Source: Colius striatus (taxonomy: Eukaryota > Chordata > Aves > Coliiformes > Coliidae). Taken from it: a stretch of 64,000 nt of DNA. The translations under genes and the position numbers were made by a program. The stretch covers positions 66,903,867 to 66,967,866 of the forward strand of contig NC_084760.1 in assembly GCF_028858725.1 (NCBI RefSeq), written 5' to 3'. Below the pieces are notes generated by a model. It made no database searches, was not told the DNA's origin, and worked only from the letters and a program-made list of their open reading frames with translations. This document shows positions 12,781-42,000 of this stretch, in pieces (position 1 is the first letter of the stretch; every line of letters starts with the position of its first letter).

Positions 12781-14402
12781 TAACCTGGCCCAGGCAAAGC
12801 CACTGCAGTGAAACAAAGCATGTTCTAGGTACTGTGCTGCCAAAGCTTCTGCTAAGACAGTGAACAACCACACACGTACACTCAACTGTCTGGTCACCGA
12901 CTCACACCAGTAACAAGGTGGATCCCTCCTATACCTTGACAACTATGTGCTTGCTGGGACAGCTGCAGAGTTAAACTGCTTCATGTACTTAAAGGGGTTG
13001 CAGATTGCATTTTTTTTGCCTTTCCTACATGCTCAGAAAGATATAAAGTATAACATGGATGGCTGATCAGTGGTGTTAGCCTCTGCCTTATTAAAACAGG
13101 ATCACCAACCAGTTGCTTTTCTGACTGAATAATTTGCTGTGGCATAGGCAAGCAGTAACAGACAAACAAGTCTGATGTCTTCTGTGGTCATAATCTATGA
13201 TTACTCTAAACCTGTTTACAATCAACTTGAAGATGTTGCAAAATATTATTTGATGCATTTTGCTAAATACACACAAGAGACTGCATCTGAGGAAAATGAA
13301 GACTGGAAGTTGTACCTGTAGATAATACAGTCTTCTAGAACTGAACCAGGAGAATTGAGACTTTGGATGGAACATAATGGAAACTGCTCTGCAGAAAAGA
13401 AGTAAGTTTGTGTCCTAATTATTGTCTTGTGGAAACAAAATCTACCAGTTCCTTTGTGGGCCATCAGGCCCTCTCTTTGCTTTCTGGGGAAAAAGTGCAG
13501 AACTTCTCAAAATGTTTCTTCACTAATTTAGACCTAAATGTGTTTTAGGGTTTTTTGTTGTTGTTGTTTTGTTTTATTTTTGTAAGTACGCTACTGCTGA
13601 ACAGCACTTATTGCTTCCACTAAACTTGCTGCCATTTGAGGGCTGGGTGTGGGGGATGTGGCTTAATATTAAATGCAGAAGAAGCAGTATCTCAAACAAC
13701 TTTGTATACTGGGGATCAGACTCCTTTCACTCTCTTGTCAGCTTTCAGAACAAAGTAGCAGTGTTTATGAGAACAGAAAATTTCAAGCCAGTTAAAACTG
13801 TAGTTCCTAGAGATTACTCTAAAACTAGATATTTTATTATTTTGGATTGTTACATAAACATTCCAGAGAAAGCAACCTAGTTTTCTCACTGTAGTTTTAC
13901 CCTATAAAACTTGCCTTTTCTCTAATAAACTGTTTGCATATGTTCACTTCGCTCTTTGAAAAGTGATGCTTTTACATTTTTCCACTGACTCCCTTCCTCT
14001 TAAGAGAACAATTAATCCTTCTCTTTCTGCCAAAATGCAGTGACTGGTAGAAGTGCTGAATTTTTTTAGTGTACCTTTTTTCTTACAGTCATAGCTATGC
14101 AGCCAGATTCATAACACTAGCAAGACAGTGACACATTCATATTTTTAATGGGAAAATTAATAAATAAACTAAGGCTGAAGTTTCATTGCTTACCACATTA
14201 AACAGACAAACTTCTGAAGTTTCTCATTTTAACTCATCCTGAAACAGTCAACACTCATTAGCTCACCACTAATGAAAGTTTTTCATTGTCTATTACCTTC
14301 TTTATCACTATGAAAACGGTGGTTTTGGAGGCTCCTGGCAGAGATCATTCTTAAGAAACGATCATCATGTTGTCAGTATTTCTTCAGACCTGGGCTGACA
14401 TT
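12781..14402. other. Region downstream of ARV1, including its 3' UTR
   Basis: No coding exon. The part nearest 14,402 should be ARV1 3' UTR on the minus strand; its length depends on which poly(A) signal is used. Confidence 0.5.
13833..13838 (-). terminator. Candidate ARV1 polyadenylation signal
   Basis: TTTATT on the plus strand, so AATAAA in the ARV1 sense, about 565 bases past the stop codon. It is the first canonical hexamer I noticed downstream; the actual cleavage site cannot be decided from sequence. Confidence 0.25.
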
Positions 14403-29615
<15,213 letters not shown>

Positions 29616-29706
29616 GGCGCCCGAAAGCACGCCCCGGCCTGTCAGCGCTTCGAAGCGCCTCGCTTCCGCGTTCGGGGGCGGAGCCGCGCCGGACGGGTGC
29701 CGCGGG

Positions 29707-29726
29707 GCATGCCAGGATTTGTGGTT
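29707..29726 (-). promoter_or_regulatory. ZNF143-like (SBS) candidate site
   Basis: GCATGCCAGGATTTGTGGTT resembles the ZNF143/SBS consensus in reverse orientation (GCATGCTGGGATTTGTAGTT) with about three mismatches. ZNF143 sites are typical of divergent housekeeping promoters. It sits near the middle of the spacer. Confidence 0.4.
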
Positions 29727-29864
29727 TTCTGTCGGTTGCCGTGGGCCGGAGTCGCGCGCCTCGGAACTCCTCGTCCCAGGGGGCAGCGCGCGGCGCTCTC
29801 CTTCCCGCCGCTCCTGCGGGTGGGGCGATGAGGTGCCCTCTGTCCCTAGCCGAGGCGGAAGCGC

Positions 29865-29874
29865 TGCGCATGCG
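29865..29874. promoter_or_regulatory. NRF1 candidate site
   Basis: The palindromic core TGCGCATGCG matches the NRF1 consensus YGCGCAYGCG. It lies 10 bases upstream of the chosen TTC13 ATG, so it would fall in the 5' UTR or just at the transcription start. Confidence 0.5.
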
Positions 29875-29884
29875 TCCTGTGAAG

Positions 29885-30089
29885 ATGGCACCTGCCGGCG
29901 GCTCTGGAGTCGTGAGGGGGCTGTGGGTACCGTTGGCCCTACTGGCGCTGGCATGGGCCGCGCTGGCCCTGACCGAGCAGTACCCGGCCTTGTCCTTGCT
30001 AAAGCAGGAGCTGCACCGGCAGCACCAGGGCCCAGTGGGGGGCTGCGCCTCGGCGGGAGAGTGGGCAGAGCAGTACTCTTCCGAGTGTG
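29885..30089 (+). CDS. TTC13: TTC13 exon 1, coding part (residues 1-68 and one base)
   Basis: [10 protein letters not shown] then a Leu/Ala-rich hydrophobic core, then the conserved SLLKQEL motif and ..EQYSSEC. The donor is GTGAGT at 30090. Residue 69 is completed by exon 2 as Asp. Confidence 0.92.
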
Positions 30090-33000
30090 GTGAGTCGGGG
30101 GCGTTGCCGTGGTGACCAGCTACTGGCGAGGGTGAGGAGGCTGTTAGCCAGGCGGCACCGCGGAGCGCTCTGGACCCCGCCACCATCTCTAGCCTGAGGG
30201 CTCCGAGGGAAAGCGGCGAGAGCAGAACAAGGCGCGGCCGGGCCTCGCGTCCCACTGAGACGCCGCGAGTTGCCCAGGGGACGGTGATTTCGGGCAGTAC
30301 GGGGCCCCGGCGGCGGGAGGACGGGCGTTGTTGCTGTTTAGCTGACTCATCCTGAGGCATCTTCAGTGTAAACTACAGCCCCGAGTAGTGTTGTGTCGTT
30401 GCGTAGTGCGGAGCAGAGGCTACCGCTTGGCTTTGAGCGGAGGTAAAGTTCTCGCCCCTGAATCCGTAAGCGGTAGGGCATTGTAGTATCAGGCGGGAGG
30501 ATTCCCGTTGTCTCTCTCACCAGCAAGTCTAAGTGCAGGGCTCTGCGTGTTTTTTCACCTTCACATTCAGTAGTACATAGACATACCAACACCTTATGCT
30601 CGTATTGCTGATTTGAAGATGGATTGATTCAGTAATTTTTGGTTATGAGTATATTTTTCTAGTGAACTGAATGCTTTTCTTTACGAGCAGATCTTCAGGT
30701 CTTTTTCAGGGTGATTGATAATACAAGCACAGTTAAAACTGTTTTTGTGTGCTTAAATATCTGTTGTGTCAAGATCAATTGACAAGTAATCTGTTACGAT
30801 CTTTGATCGTGAGCATAGTGTGGATGTGCTACACAAAAAATGCCACTCTGAATCAAATCAATGTAATACAGATGAAGAGAAAGGTTTTATCAATTCAATG
30901 CAATGTAGAGACTCAGTTATTTATATAAGAAGCAGTGTTGTGTCACAACTGTTTAATTGTCTCCAGGGTTGTTTCTTTTTTTTTTCCTCCTAATTTCATA
31001 AAGTCTATGATCATCTCAACAATTGCTGTGGTCCCTGAAGACAACATCCGGCTAGCGTGAGCCAGTCAAAACTACAAACTTTCAAGAATACCTTGTTATG
31101 AATTTCACATATCTGTTGGGTTTTTTTTCTTCTAAGCATGTGCCTCTGTCATCACAGCTTAAAGTTCTGTATCAGCTGTGTGAAGTTATTTCACATCAGT
31201 TTTTTTTTCTTTCTTTCTTTTAAAGTGGCTACAGTGGCTGAGAGCTGCAGTATGTAAACACTAAATCAGTTTGTGAAAGTTATCTCAGGTGACCATTTCT
31301 CCAAATCATTCAAGCTTAAGCATAAAACCAAAAAGACTTTCACCTGGTGTTGAGGTAATATCTGTATACCATACAAGGTAATAAACTGCAAAGCATTTGG
31401 TTACATCACTTGTTACTAGGACATGGGATCATTGACTTGGACTAGGAATGATTGACTTGGGAGACTCCTTCAGAGATATATTTGGAAGATTAGGGTTTTT
31501 TTTTTAATGTGGATGCTATTTAAAGAGACCAGTGTAACTGGGATTGATATAAAGGAATTCTGCTTAAATGATCAAGCACCTGAGGTACTTTGCATATACT
31601 GATAATAAGATAGCCCTTAATTACAGAACAGTATACTTACCCCAAAAATAATTGCATACCAATTGACTCCTTGCTATTTAAGTCCTGTGACTAAATGAAT
31701 TGTCAGTTGGAAAATTCCAGTTCCCTTAAGCGCTCATTTTTTGTTTTAGTACAACTTTCCCAGAAGCTGAATCTTTTTATCTCAAGTAGTTTATCTTGTA
31801 GCCTCCTACAAGGCCCAGGGTAGTTTCTCTGGTTACGTTTCTGCTTTACGAAAAAGTTGTTAATGAGGCAGCATGGTACAGGTTTGTGTCTAACTTACAA
31901 AGGCAGATCCATTCTTCCCTATGAGTAAAGCATTGTGTTGCCTCAAGACTTGCGAGATTTGAAGGGTCCTTTAACCTCTATATGTTGTAACAGATAGGCT
32001 ATTCTTATTCCTTGCCACCTTACTAAAGAATTCCTTCAATAAATTCTTGCTGTTGTGCAGAAAGTTATTCTGGATGTAGCCTATGCCTGCACCGCTTTGT
32101 TTTTGTTTGTGAAGCAAATACTGCTTGCTGAGTCCACAGCAATGACTTAAAAGCAACAACACAGAATAAGTAATGTGCATGGCACATTAATTCATGTTGT
32201 GAAGAACAAAAGTTGAAACTTCTTACTGTCAATATTTTTCCTGGAAACTATGGGTAGTGAGCCACTGTTCTTACAGCAGGACCATCTGACTCTAAACTTT
32301 GACCTTCTGCTTTTCCCCACTGTTGCTTCTGTTGTAAAACTTCACCCATCAGATACCGTTTATGGCTGAACTTAGTTCCAAGTTTATATTTACACGGAAT
32401 TATTTTAGGTGCTATTTTGACTTCTCTTTATAAGAAGACCATTTCCTTTTCTCTTTTAGCACTGTATTTGTGAGAAATGAGGAGTTAGTTAAGTGCAACA
32501 CTTACAAAATAAAAATATAATAATAACATGGCCTGTAGAAATGAACTAGAAACACCCGCTGCACCCTTTTAAGCCTTTTAAGCTTAACATCAAGCTTATA
32601 TTTGCAAACATTAGGGGAGATGATATGTGCTTGTGACATGCAATCAAAGCCATAATACTGTTTATTTTTTCTTGTTCACTCTTGAAATACTTCAAGTTAG
32701 CTTTTAAATCTTCAGATCATGAAGTTTCTAACAATTCTGTTGGGATAACATTTAAAGCACCACGTAGGTGACGCAGTGACTTCTGTAGACCATCAGTCTA
32801 GGGGGGCAGTTGTTGATTAATGTTCATACTTTTTTGTTTCCTTCATTAAACTTTTTCTCTGCTACACCAACAAGCTGTGTTTGACTTTCCATAGATTTGA
32901 ATCAATTTTACACTTTTTGTTATGACTTTCCGACTGATATACTTGTAAGGACCTTTGTTTGGTCAATTACTGTTTACTACTTTGTCATCTTTTTATAGTC

Positions 33001-36000
33001 TTAATACCTCCGTTCCCTAGATTTCTAGCAGCAGCTCTTTCCCTGCCTCTGTATGATCAATTTAATTTATTTTCCTCTCTGGGATTGGAATAATTCTGTC
33101 TTCAGAATGTTACTCCAGAGAATGGAATCATAATGCCAAATGGAGACATGTCTACCCCGAGCTTTTTAATTTGCATCCAGCTTCTTTCTTTTATTTGCCT
33201 CTACCTCCTCCTTTTTTTAACACTCTTTGTTTAAAAAATATTTTTAACTAGAAACATAAGCAGAAGTAGAGATATGAGTAATTATATAAAAGCATTCATA
33301 TTGACTATTGCTTCCCTGACTGTGTGGATATAGAGCTGTGGGCAGAAAAGACTTTATGAAAGTTCTGCCCTGTGGAGTGCCCAATGGAAAAGACGTTCAG
33401 ATGAACATGAGGAAATGTGAAACGGGATAATCTTTGAGTTCCTGAAGATATTTTCTCTCTTTCCCCCAGATTCATCATTTTTGCACTTCTATGAATCGGA
33501 TTGTGACATAGGAGGATCTTCATCTTGTGAATCTGTGCTTTCTCTCAACACTGAAAAAATTCTGGTATGCTATCAAGAATATAATATACAAACCAGTTTT
33601 TAGTAGGCTGTTGAAGTAGCAGATCACTAGCTTAACTTATAGAATAATAATGTTTTGCTGAGTTAAGTATTGAAGTTCATGTTCTAAAGTAGGTTTTCTG
33701 GAAATTACCTGAAGGCCATTGATGGTATAAAAAGATTGGGTTCAGAGGTGTGTGATATGTGAATATGTATGGTCCGCAATGTAGATTTAGTTTTCTAATT
33801 GATATACTTGCTCATTCTTGTGCTGCTTTTTAATGACTTTTTTCTATGAGGAAAATATTTTTTCCATTCTTTTACTGTAGTTTTAGCTGTAGGTGGAATC
33901 ATAATTCTTAGAACATTATACAGTTTAGCTTATATATGATCTCTAATTTCAGTAAAAATAAGGTTTGTAAAACTTGTTTTGCTAATTGTCTATATCCTCC
34001 AAAATACTCAAGTTTTATTTAAAGCAAACCAAACTTTCTTCTCATTCCTAAGATTGTTATATTGTTGGGGCAGAAACTGCGATGAGATTTGGCCAGTTAC
34101 TTCTGCACTTTGTATATCATTAAAAAGTGTGTCATGAGCACAAGGAGCAAGGCTGCTTTTGATTGAACAAGCCAAAAGTGGAAGGGAGAAGAGCAAAGTA
34201 CAGTTGTCTCAGTAGAGAAAATAGTAAGATAAATATGTTCTCTGAAGTTTCAGGTATTAACTATCTTGTCTGAAGTTAAAGATGTACATATATGCTGTTT
34301 AGCTGGAGCAAAAGAAGAGAATTAAGCAGTGAGGGAAGTTATGTTTTTTTCCCTTCATGCTTCCTAAAACAGTTTGGAAGACCTATTAATTGAATGAGCA
34401 TTTTATATTTTTCTAATGCAAAAATGAGCAGAGTAGAGTATTTCTATATTTCTGAGGGTTTATCTTTCAAAGTATTGGATTGTGTAGGCCAATTATTTGG
34501 GGAACAGAAATCTTCAGTGAGATTTTAATTGTCTGAACAAAGTCTGTGTCTGGTAGACAGTCATTGTAAAACGGCAGCCTTTTAACTTTCGTATGGCACT
34601 GGTAACTTGTTACTGGAGCGATACTGTTTTCAGTGTTTCATTTCCAGTATTCTACTCTTCTGTAGTACCGTTTCCTTTGCAGGAGACAGAGGAGCAATTA
34701 ATGGGGTAAAGAGTATTGTCTTTAGGAAGTAGCATGTGTCTTCCCAAAGTTCACGTTAATCAGATGTAATAGAGAAACATCAGACACTGGTAAAATGCTA
34801 ACAATCTCCTTTCATCTGAAAGATTTAGTTAGCCTTATGTTAGAGAGGATAACTGCAGCTTCTGGCTGAAGAGAAATTTTTCTCCCGATGGAAGATGGGG
34901 AATCAATATGTTTTCAGTTACCTTAAGGCATTTGCATTAGTCTTAACTTTATTCTCTTAAGGATTTAAGACACGGGTTTTTTATTAAATTCTTTACTGTT
35001 GTTTGCTGAACACTTAAAAATTATGTTGTTTTACAGAGTCAAGCAAAGTTGCTCGCAGAGCAAAAAAGATTTCCATTTGCTACTGATAATGACAACACAA
35101 ATGAAGAATTGGGTAAGGTGCCTTATGTAAGATTTGTGCAGGTGAATTACATGCTATTTATTAGCACTGAATGTTTTGAAAGTAAACTGATGATTCCTTA
35201 GAGATGCATTAATTTTAAAGTGATCCTAATAAGCCTAAAAACACAGTGAGTTTTCTCTGATCATACAAAGAAAATACATATATCTCTTCCTAAAAATCTT
35301 TCCTGCTTTGCTCACTAAAACTCTTCCTCTTGTCTGTTTAAGCATCAGTTCAGAAAGCATTTTTATGAAATCCTGTTAAACAGTTTGTTACCTCCTGCTT
35401 CTCTTTCTCTGTCATTATTGATGACTGAAACTATTCAAACATTCAAAAATTTTACCAATGGAATATGCTTTCTATCAGACATAGAATGTGGATCTGTGTT
35501 CCTGTCTCCACACGCTCTTCTCATCAACATTTATAACCAGCAGAAGGCTTTATGAATTATATCCTTATACAAGCTGCTACTTGATGTTTTTTTTCAAAGC
35601 AGTCAGTGCAGAAAATGGAGACATTTCAAATAAAGCAAGAGGAAATACTTTTCTCAAAGGACTTGAGGAAGGAGATACTGCTTTTCCAAACTAGTATTCT
35701 CTTTAAAGCAGAGGTATTATGATGCAGCAAAGATATTACTGAGGATGTCAAGACAGGCAGCAAGCTTGTCTTTTGTAGAAGAGCAAAGGCACTCTTTAAT
35801 CATAATTTGTCTAATAAAATTAAAACGATTTTTTTGTTTTATTTCCACCTTCATGGATTTATCTAGGAAAATTTGAGGACTTGGTCTTTTTTCATATTCC
35901 TAGCACGCCTAACTCTTTCCATAGAATCCTGCAGGGAATGCTGAACTTCCATCCAGCAGGAAATATTTGATACTTTTAGTGTCTGTTCTGTAGACCTGGA

Positions 36001-39000
36001 AGACCAGAAGGTCCCTATCCTCATGTTTGGCCTGTAGGCTGCCACCTACCTACCCGCTTTGTTTCAAGTATGTCATGGTGTGAGGAGCCTGAGTCCTTAT
36101 TGTTTGTGCATGTTACTTTCAACTGTTCTGAGGAAAAGCAATGTGAAAGAGATTTTTTTTTTTTTTTAAAATGTTGATATCAACTACTTGCTGCCACTCA
36201 CTTGCCATAGTTTTACAAGACATAGGCTACAACCTCCTGCATTTTGCTAAGAGTCTTGGATAAACAGACTCATTATCAGCAAGACAAGTCTTTGTTATCT
36301 TGCTGCTTCTACTTTTTTTCCTTAATAGTGGCATGGCTGAGCTGATTTTATGTGCCAACTGTTCTGTGTTCTGAGATTGGAACCATGAAGATTATATTGA
36401 GTACTGTGTAGTCTTGGAGGAGAATGAAATGAGGAAAATTCAAGAGTTCTCTAACCTGTCCTTCACTCTGCAAATTTTCTTTCCTTTTTTGGGAATGCTA
36501 TGTATCTGTACCAACTGAAGCTTTTTATATGTTGAGGAAAATGCTTCTATTGCATACAAATACTCCCTTCTGGGTAACACAAATACTCCAAGAATGAGGC
36601 AAGCTCTGGATTTAATACATCTCTTATTTCCCTTTCATGTAACTTTTTCCTCCTTTAATGAACAGTGCTTAGCGACACTGCCAAAACAACGTGACTCTGC
36701 TTGCATGAAAGATAGGTGTCTGTGTCCTATTAAAAATACCTTTGTTCTAGCTGGGCTTATTTATCTCTTCTCATGTTTGAGTAAATAATTAAGCCAATAC
36801 GTGCCTCTTCCATTCTGTTTGGAATAATTAGAAGTATGGGGAAAGGTGAATTTCTGTTCTTAGTTCTGCTGTCAACTGTTAGTGTGAACTGCCTGGGGAA
36901 AAGTTGTCTTGTGACTTGACTGGGTTTTTTATATCTTGTGGAGATGACAGGAACATGTTTCTAAAACAGTGGTCTGTTTCTTTTTCAAACACTTGGCTTC
37001 TGCTCCAGAGTGAGTGATATGTGTAAGAACTTTAAAGCTTTTCATAATTTTAACATGAGGAAATATTCTGTAGTTTTTTCAATCTTATTTTTGTAAACAA
37101 TGGAGTCACTTTAGGGTTTTTTCTAGGTAATTCGTATGAAGGAAGAACTCACTGTTTTAGCAAAATGTGTACAAACAAGTACAATGAGATTTTCTCTAGT
37201 GGAATTATCAAAAAATGTTATCCAGTGCTAGCTAGACTCACTTATTGAGAAAGCATCTAGGGCTACTAATTGGGATAATTTTGCTACCTTTTCTGGTCCT
37301 AAGTACTTTAGAAAGGAACATGGACCATTTCCTGAACAACTTGCCGAAAGGAGACAGAAAACTCCGAACAAACCACAAAACCTCAAACCAGTTCTGACAA
37401 ACACAGTATGAACTGAGTAATTTAATGACTGCTAGGTAATGGAAGTCATCTCAGTGACAGTTCAGAAGTCATTTGACTACTTAAATCTTCATTGCAATGT
37501 AGGAACTTGTAATAAACATAATCAAATTGTAAAATGTATTAAAATGAAAAGATTTATTCTGTTTTATTTGTCGTTTTCTCATTAGCAATAGCTTATGTGT
37601 TGATTGGCAACGGCTTGTATGACGAAGCCATACGACATTTTTCAACAATGCTGCAGGTAAGTTTTTTCTGTTTGGACCCTTAAAAAAATAACTTTCTGAC
37701 ACACAAAAAAAAAGGCATCTTCAGAAACCTGACCTGTGCTAAATTGAACTTCATTTAATGTGTGGGCTGAGATATTTTGAGATTGATTTTTTTTTTTTTT
37801 TTTTTTGAGTGACAGTTAGCATGTTGCCAGTAACATCAGAAAAAAAATGAGACACAGATCACTTATTGCCAGTGGCAAGTACAGCATTACTTTCATGATG
37901 ATTTTACATGTTTGAGTTTGTCTCTGGTGTAAAGGCATTTGATGAGTTTAGTTATGTTTTACTCAATATGTAATACTTCAAGATCATTTTTTTTCTAACC
38001 AAGGTAAAGAATTCGCAATCTTTTGCAATGAAGTAGAAAGGTAGCCAAATTTTTTAAAACCAAATCAACTCCAACAGTTTTAAAGCAACGCCGTCTCCCA
38101 CAGCATCCTCACGGCAAAACTGAGAATGTGTGGGCTGGATGATCAGGTAGTGAGGTGGATTGTTAACAAGTTGAAGGGAAGAAGGCAGAGAGTTGTGATT
38201 GATGGGGCACGGTCAAGTTGGAGGCCTGTGTCCAGTGGAGTCCTTCAGAGGTCAGTGCTGGGACTGGTACAGTTCAGTCTATTCATTAATGACCTTGATG
38301 AGGGAACAGAGGGCACTGTCAGCAAGTTTGCTGATGATGCTAAACTGAGGGGAGTAGCTGACACACCAGAAGGCTGTGCTGCCCTTCAACGAGACCTAGA
38401 CAGGCTGGAGAGTTGGGTGGGGAGAAATCTAATGAAATTCAACAAGGGCAAGTGTAGAGTCTTGCATCTGGGAAAGAAGAACCCCAGGTACCAGTACAGG
38501 TTGGGGAATGAACTCTCTTAAGAGAGTAGTGGAAGGGGAAGGGACCTGGGGGTCCTGGTGGACAGCAGGATAAGCATGAGCCAGCAATGTGCCCTTGTGG
38601 CCAAGAAGGCCAATGGCATTAGAAGGGTTGTGGGCAATAGGTCAAGAGCAGTTCTCCTCATCTACTCTGCCCTCATGAGACCATACCTGGAATATTGTGT
38701 CCAGTTCTGGGCCCCTCAGCTCAAGAAGGACAGGGAGCTGCTGCAGAGTGTTCAGCACAGAGCAATAAGGATGATGGAGTGGAATATCTCCCTGATGATG
38801 AAAGGCTGAGGGAGCTGGGACTCTTGAGATTGGAGGAGACTGAGTGGTGGCCTCATTAATGTTTATAAATATGTAAAGGGCAGGTGTCAGGAGGATGGAG
38901 CCAGGATCTTCTCAGTGGTGTCCAATGGTAGGATAAGAGGTGATGGGTATAACCTGGAACATAAGAGGTTCCAAAGAAATACAAGGAAGAATTTCTTCAC

Positions 39001-42000
39001 TGTTCAGGTGATGGAGCACTGGAACAGGCTGCCCAGATGGGCTGTGGAGTCTCCTTCTCCGGGGACATTCAAAACCCACCTGGAAGAGTTCCTGTGTGAC
39101 CTATTCTAGGTGATCCTGCTCTGGTGGGGGGGGTTGGACTAAATGGTCTTTTGAAGTCCCTTCCAGCTCTTGAGATTCTATAAATCTTCAACTAAAGCTG
39201 ATTTCAATGTACTGTATTTTTATGCCTGAGAACCTGGGATTACTAGAAGCATGCCCCTGTTTTTTGGTCTAAACAAGTTGTAGTCCACAAATGTAAGCTG
39301 AAAGTAATACTGCAAATATTAGCATCTATCTTTTCTAATTGAAGTGTCATATGGCTTTTACTTGAGTGAAAGTGTGGCAATATGATAAATTTCCTGGAAT
39401 AAGTAGGTTAGAGGACAACAATGGTTTTTGGTTTCAGTTTATGTTTTGGTGGGGTTTTTTTGATTGGTTTTAGGTGTTTAGTGTTCTGTATTTGATTTAA
39501 AGTTTTTAATGTGAGTAGTGGTTTATTTTTTTTTTTTTAATCCTAATGAGAAACCCTGCTTCAAAGGCCAGTGGACTTTACATAATGTTTCCTACCTTCT
39601 TGTTTTTAAGAAGGAAGCTTAATATAAGTGAAGATAAGCTAAACATGGTGACTGTAGGAAAGACACTGTGGGAGTCTGTATATAATAGAATACCTTTCCA
39701 ATGCACACGTCTTGTTTCAAATGATTATCATGCTTATTTCATGCTTTAAAGGCTGTCAAGTAATTATGATCGTTCACTCTGTCTTCTGTAAGACAACTTT
39801 TTAATGCTCACTTAGTATGTATTTAACATTTAACTGAACAAAGCAGCCTTGCTTAGCCACTGTACTAAAAACAGGGAAGCTACCTGAAGTTGACATTGGT
39901 AGGTGTACACTTGGAATCAGCTCAAGTCTGGTAAGCTGCCAGCACTGGTGTGCCCTTGTATCTGTTATTTTGTCAAGGAAATAATTTTGTTTCTTGGCAG
40001 TTGTCCCAATTAAATGAGACCAGTCCTATGCTACACACTTCTGAGGCACAGCTGTGCTGGTTGCAGGTGTGAAGATGCTCAATTCCTAACTGAGTTTCAA
40101 GGAAACTGATTGCATAGGCATTGTTATGCCAAGAAAAATGGTTTTGTTGTTGTAGTTCTTCAACCATGGTTTCCCATCCAAATTTGGAGTAAATAACATT
40201 GAACCAGAAGTAGATTCACTATGTAAGTTGTATCTCCTGAAGTGCCTAAGTTGGAAAGCCAGGGACTTAAATCTAACCCAAGGAAGGTTTGAGATTTACA
40301 GAACTATTTTGGCAGAATACCTCTAGTTTTAGTTGCTGCCTGAACACAAATTTCATCAGGATGTCATAATTTCTTGCTTCCTAATTTTAAATTTTCAATT
40401 GCAAAAAAACCAAGCTTTGAATGGCTGAATTGTGTTTGCTTATTATTACTTTAGCAATGCTAGACAAAAAATCATGTAACTACCAAGAAGGTTACAGGTA
40501 GTGAAGTTTGGACAACAGACTATACTAATGTGTACAAAGGTTCTGACAGGTGGACACTGACACTATAACTGCACTCTGCTTAGCTCATTTTCTAGACAAA
40601 TACTGCAGAACAATTCCAGTAAATTGAGTTGTAAGTTGGGAGCATGTGGAAGCATGGACTATAATATAATCAATATATTTGACTGACAACTGTGATTTTT
40701 CATTGTTTACCACTTAGGATCAGCAAGAACTAAATGCATATTGAAGAAAGATCGATTTCATCACAAATGCCCCAAATCAAACCACAACTGATTATTGTTT
40801 TCATTTTTTAATCTTAACAGGAAGAACCAGAGCTGGTTAGCGCAATTTACGGACGAGGGATAGCATATGGAAAAAAAGGACTACATGTGAGTAGATTATT
40901 AATTTAATATCTGACTGAATTAAGGCCTGTTAACAGGAGAAGCTAGACTGATTAGAATTTGATAGATATGTCCCAAAGTCTTTGTGCTACGCTACTATAA
41001 TGATGTGTCCATCCCTTGGTAGGTGCTCCATAACATAGAAAAAATCTAGTGGATCATACTGCTCAAGCCATGGGTACATTTGCTTTGGGGAACTGGAAGT
41101 AAAGAGTATGAAACAAAAGTGCCATAGGAGAGCATAGGCACAATTGTTATCCAATAAGATAAGAGGTAGTATCTTGCCTCTGAGAGGCAAGTGTGTGAAG
41201 TCTTATTTAACTTATCTCCGTATCCAGTCTGTATTGGAAAATGAAAAAGTCTTTTATTACAGCTTAGAAACATCATCAACTCTTGCAGTCCAGTAAGCTT
41301 TATATAGCTTTTTTGATTGCCCATGCTTCATGATACATGTTAATGTTATATGTTAAAAAACCACTGAAGTTAAATTACTTACAGTTACAGGTGACTGCTT
41401 AAGCAATTTCCTGAGGAAATGTAAGTTTAAAAGTAGACTATAGTCTTTCTGGTTTGAGTTTGTAGCCTGTTGAATTTTGATTGAATGATTGCTGGAATTC
41501 TAGAGAAATAATAGTTAAATAACTCCCTGAAAATTTCTTTTGTGCAGAATATTTACTTCTCTAGTGGACAGGAGCTTGAAATCCCTCATATTTGCATGTT
41601 TGTAACACTAGCATGAGTTTGTTTTCTCATTTTTACTAGATGTTGAGACAGCTTCACTTCATAAAAGCTTCTGTGAGTGACGTTTTCAAGACACAAAGAT
41701 GATGTTAAGCATATTCAAGAAAAAGTTCAATGAAATCTAACCAAAACTTTCTGTATAACCAGTTTAGTTTGTTTTCTTTTTTTAAATTAACTGCTTCCAC
41801 TCTACAATTTATTGAGGACAAGATAAAAATGTAGATAGATAGACAAGATACTGATGGCATCAACACATTCACCAGTGCTACTTGGATTAAGCTACAGACA
41901 ATGAAAACACTGGTGGCTTAGGGCATATGTGTGTATTGGAGTTCACATGAGAACTTGAGCCAGCTTTGCTGGCAAGAAAGATGCCTATGGAGCTGTAAAC

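Larger units (their letters stand above)
29616..29884. promoter_or_regulatory. Putative bidirectional ARV1/TTC13 promoter
   Basis: Only 269 bases separate the two start codons, which face away from each other, so both 5' UTRs and core promoters must overlap this GC-rich stretch or extend into each other's first exon. I see no TATA box in either direction, as is usual for CpG-island promoters. Candidate factor sites are listed separately. Confidence 0.8.

Noticed and set aside
38126-39109. Three consecutive open frames that could look like a host gene
   Set aside because: They are pieces of CR1 reverse transcriptase, including the FADD motif, and are interrupted by stops and frame shifts.
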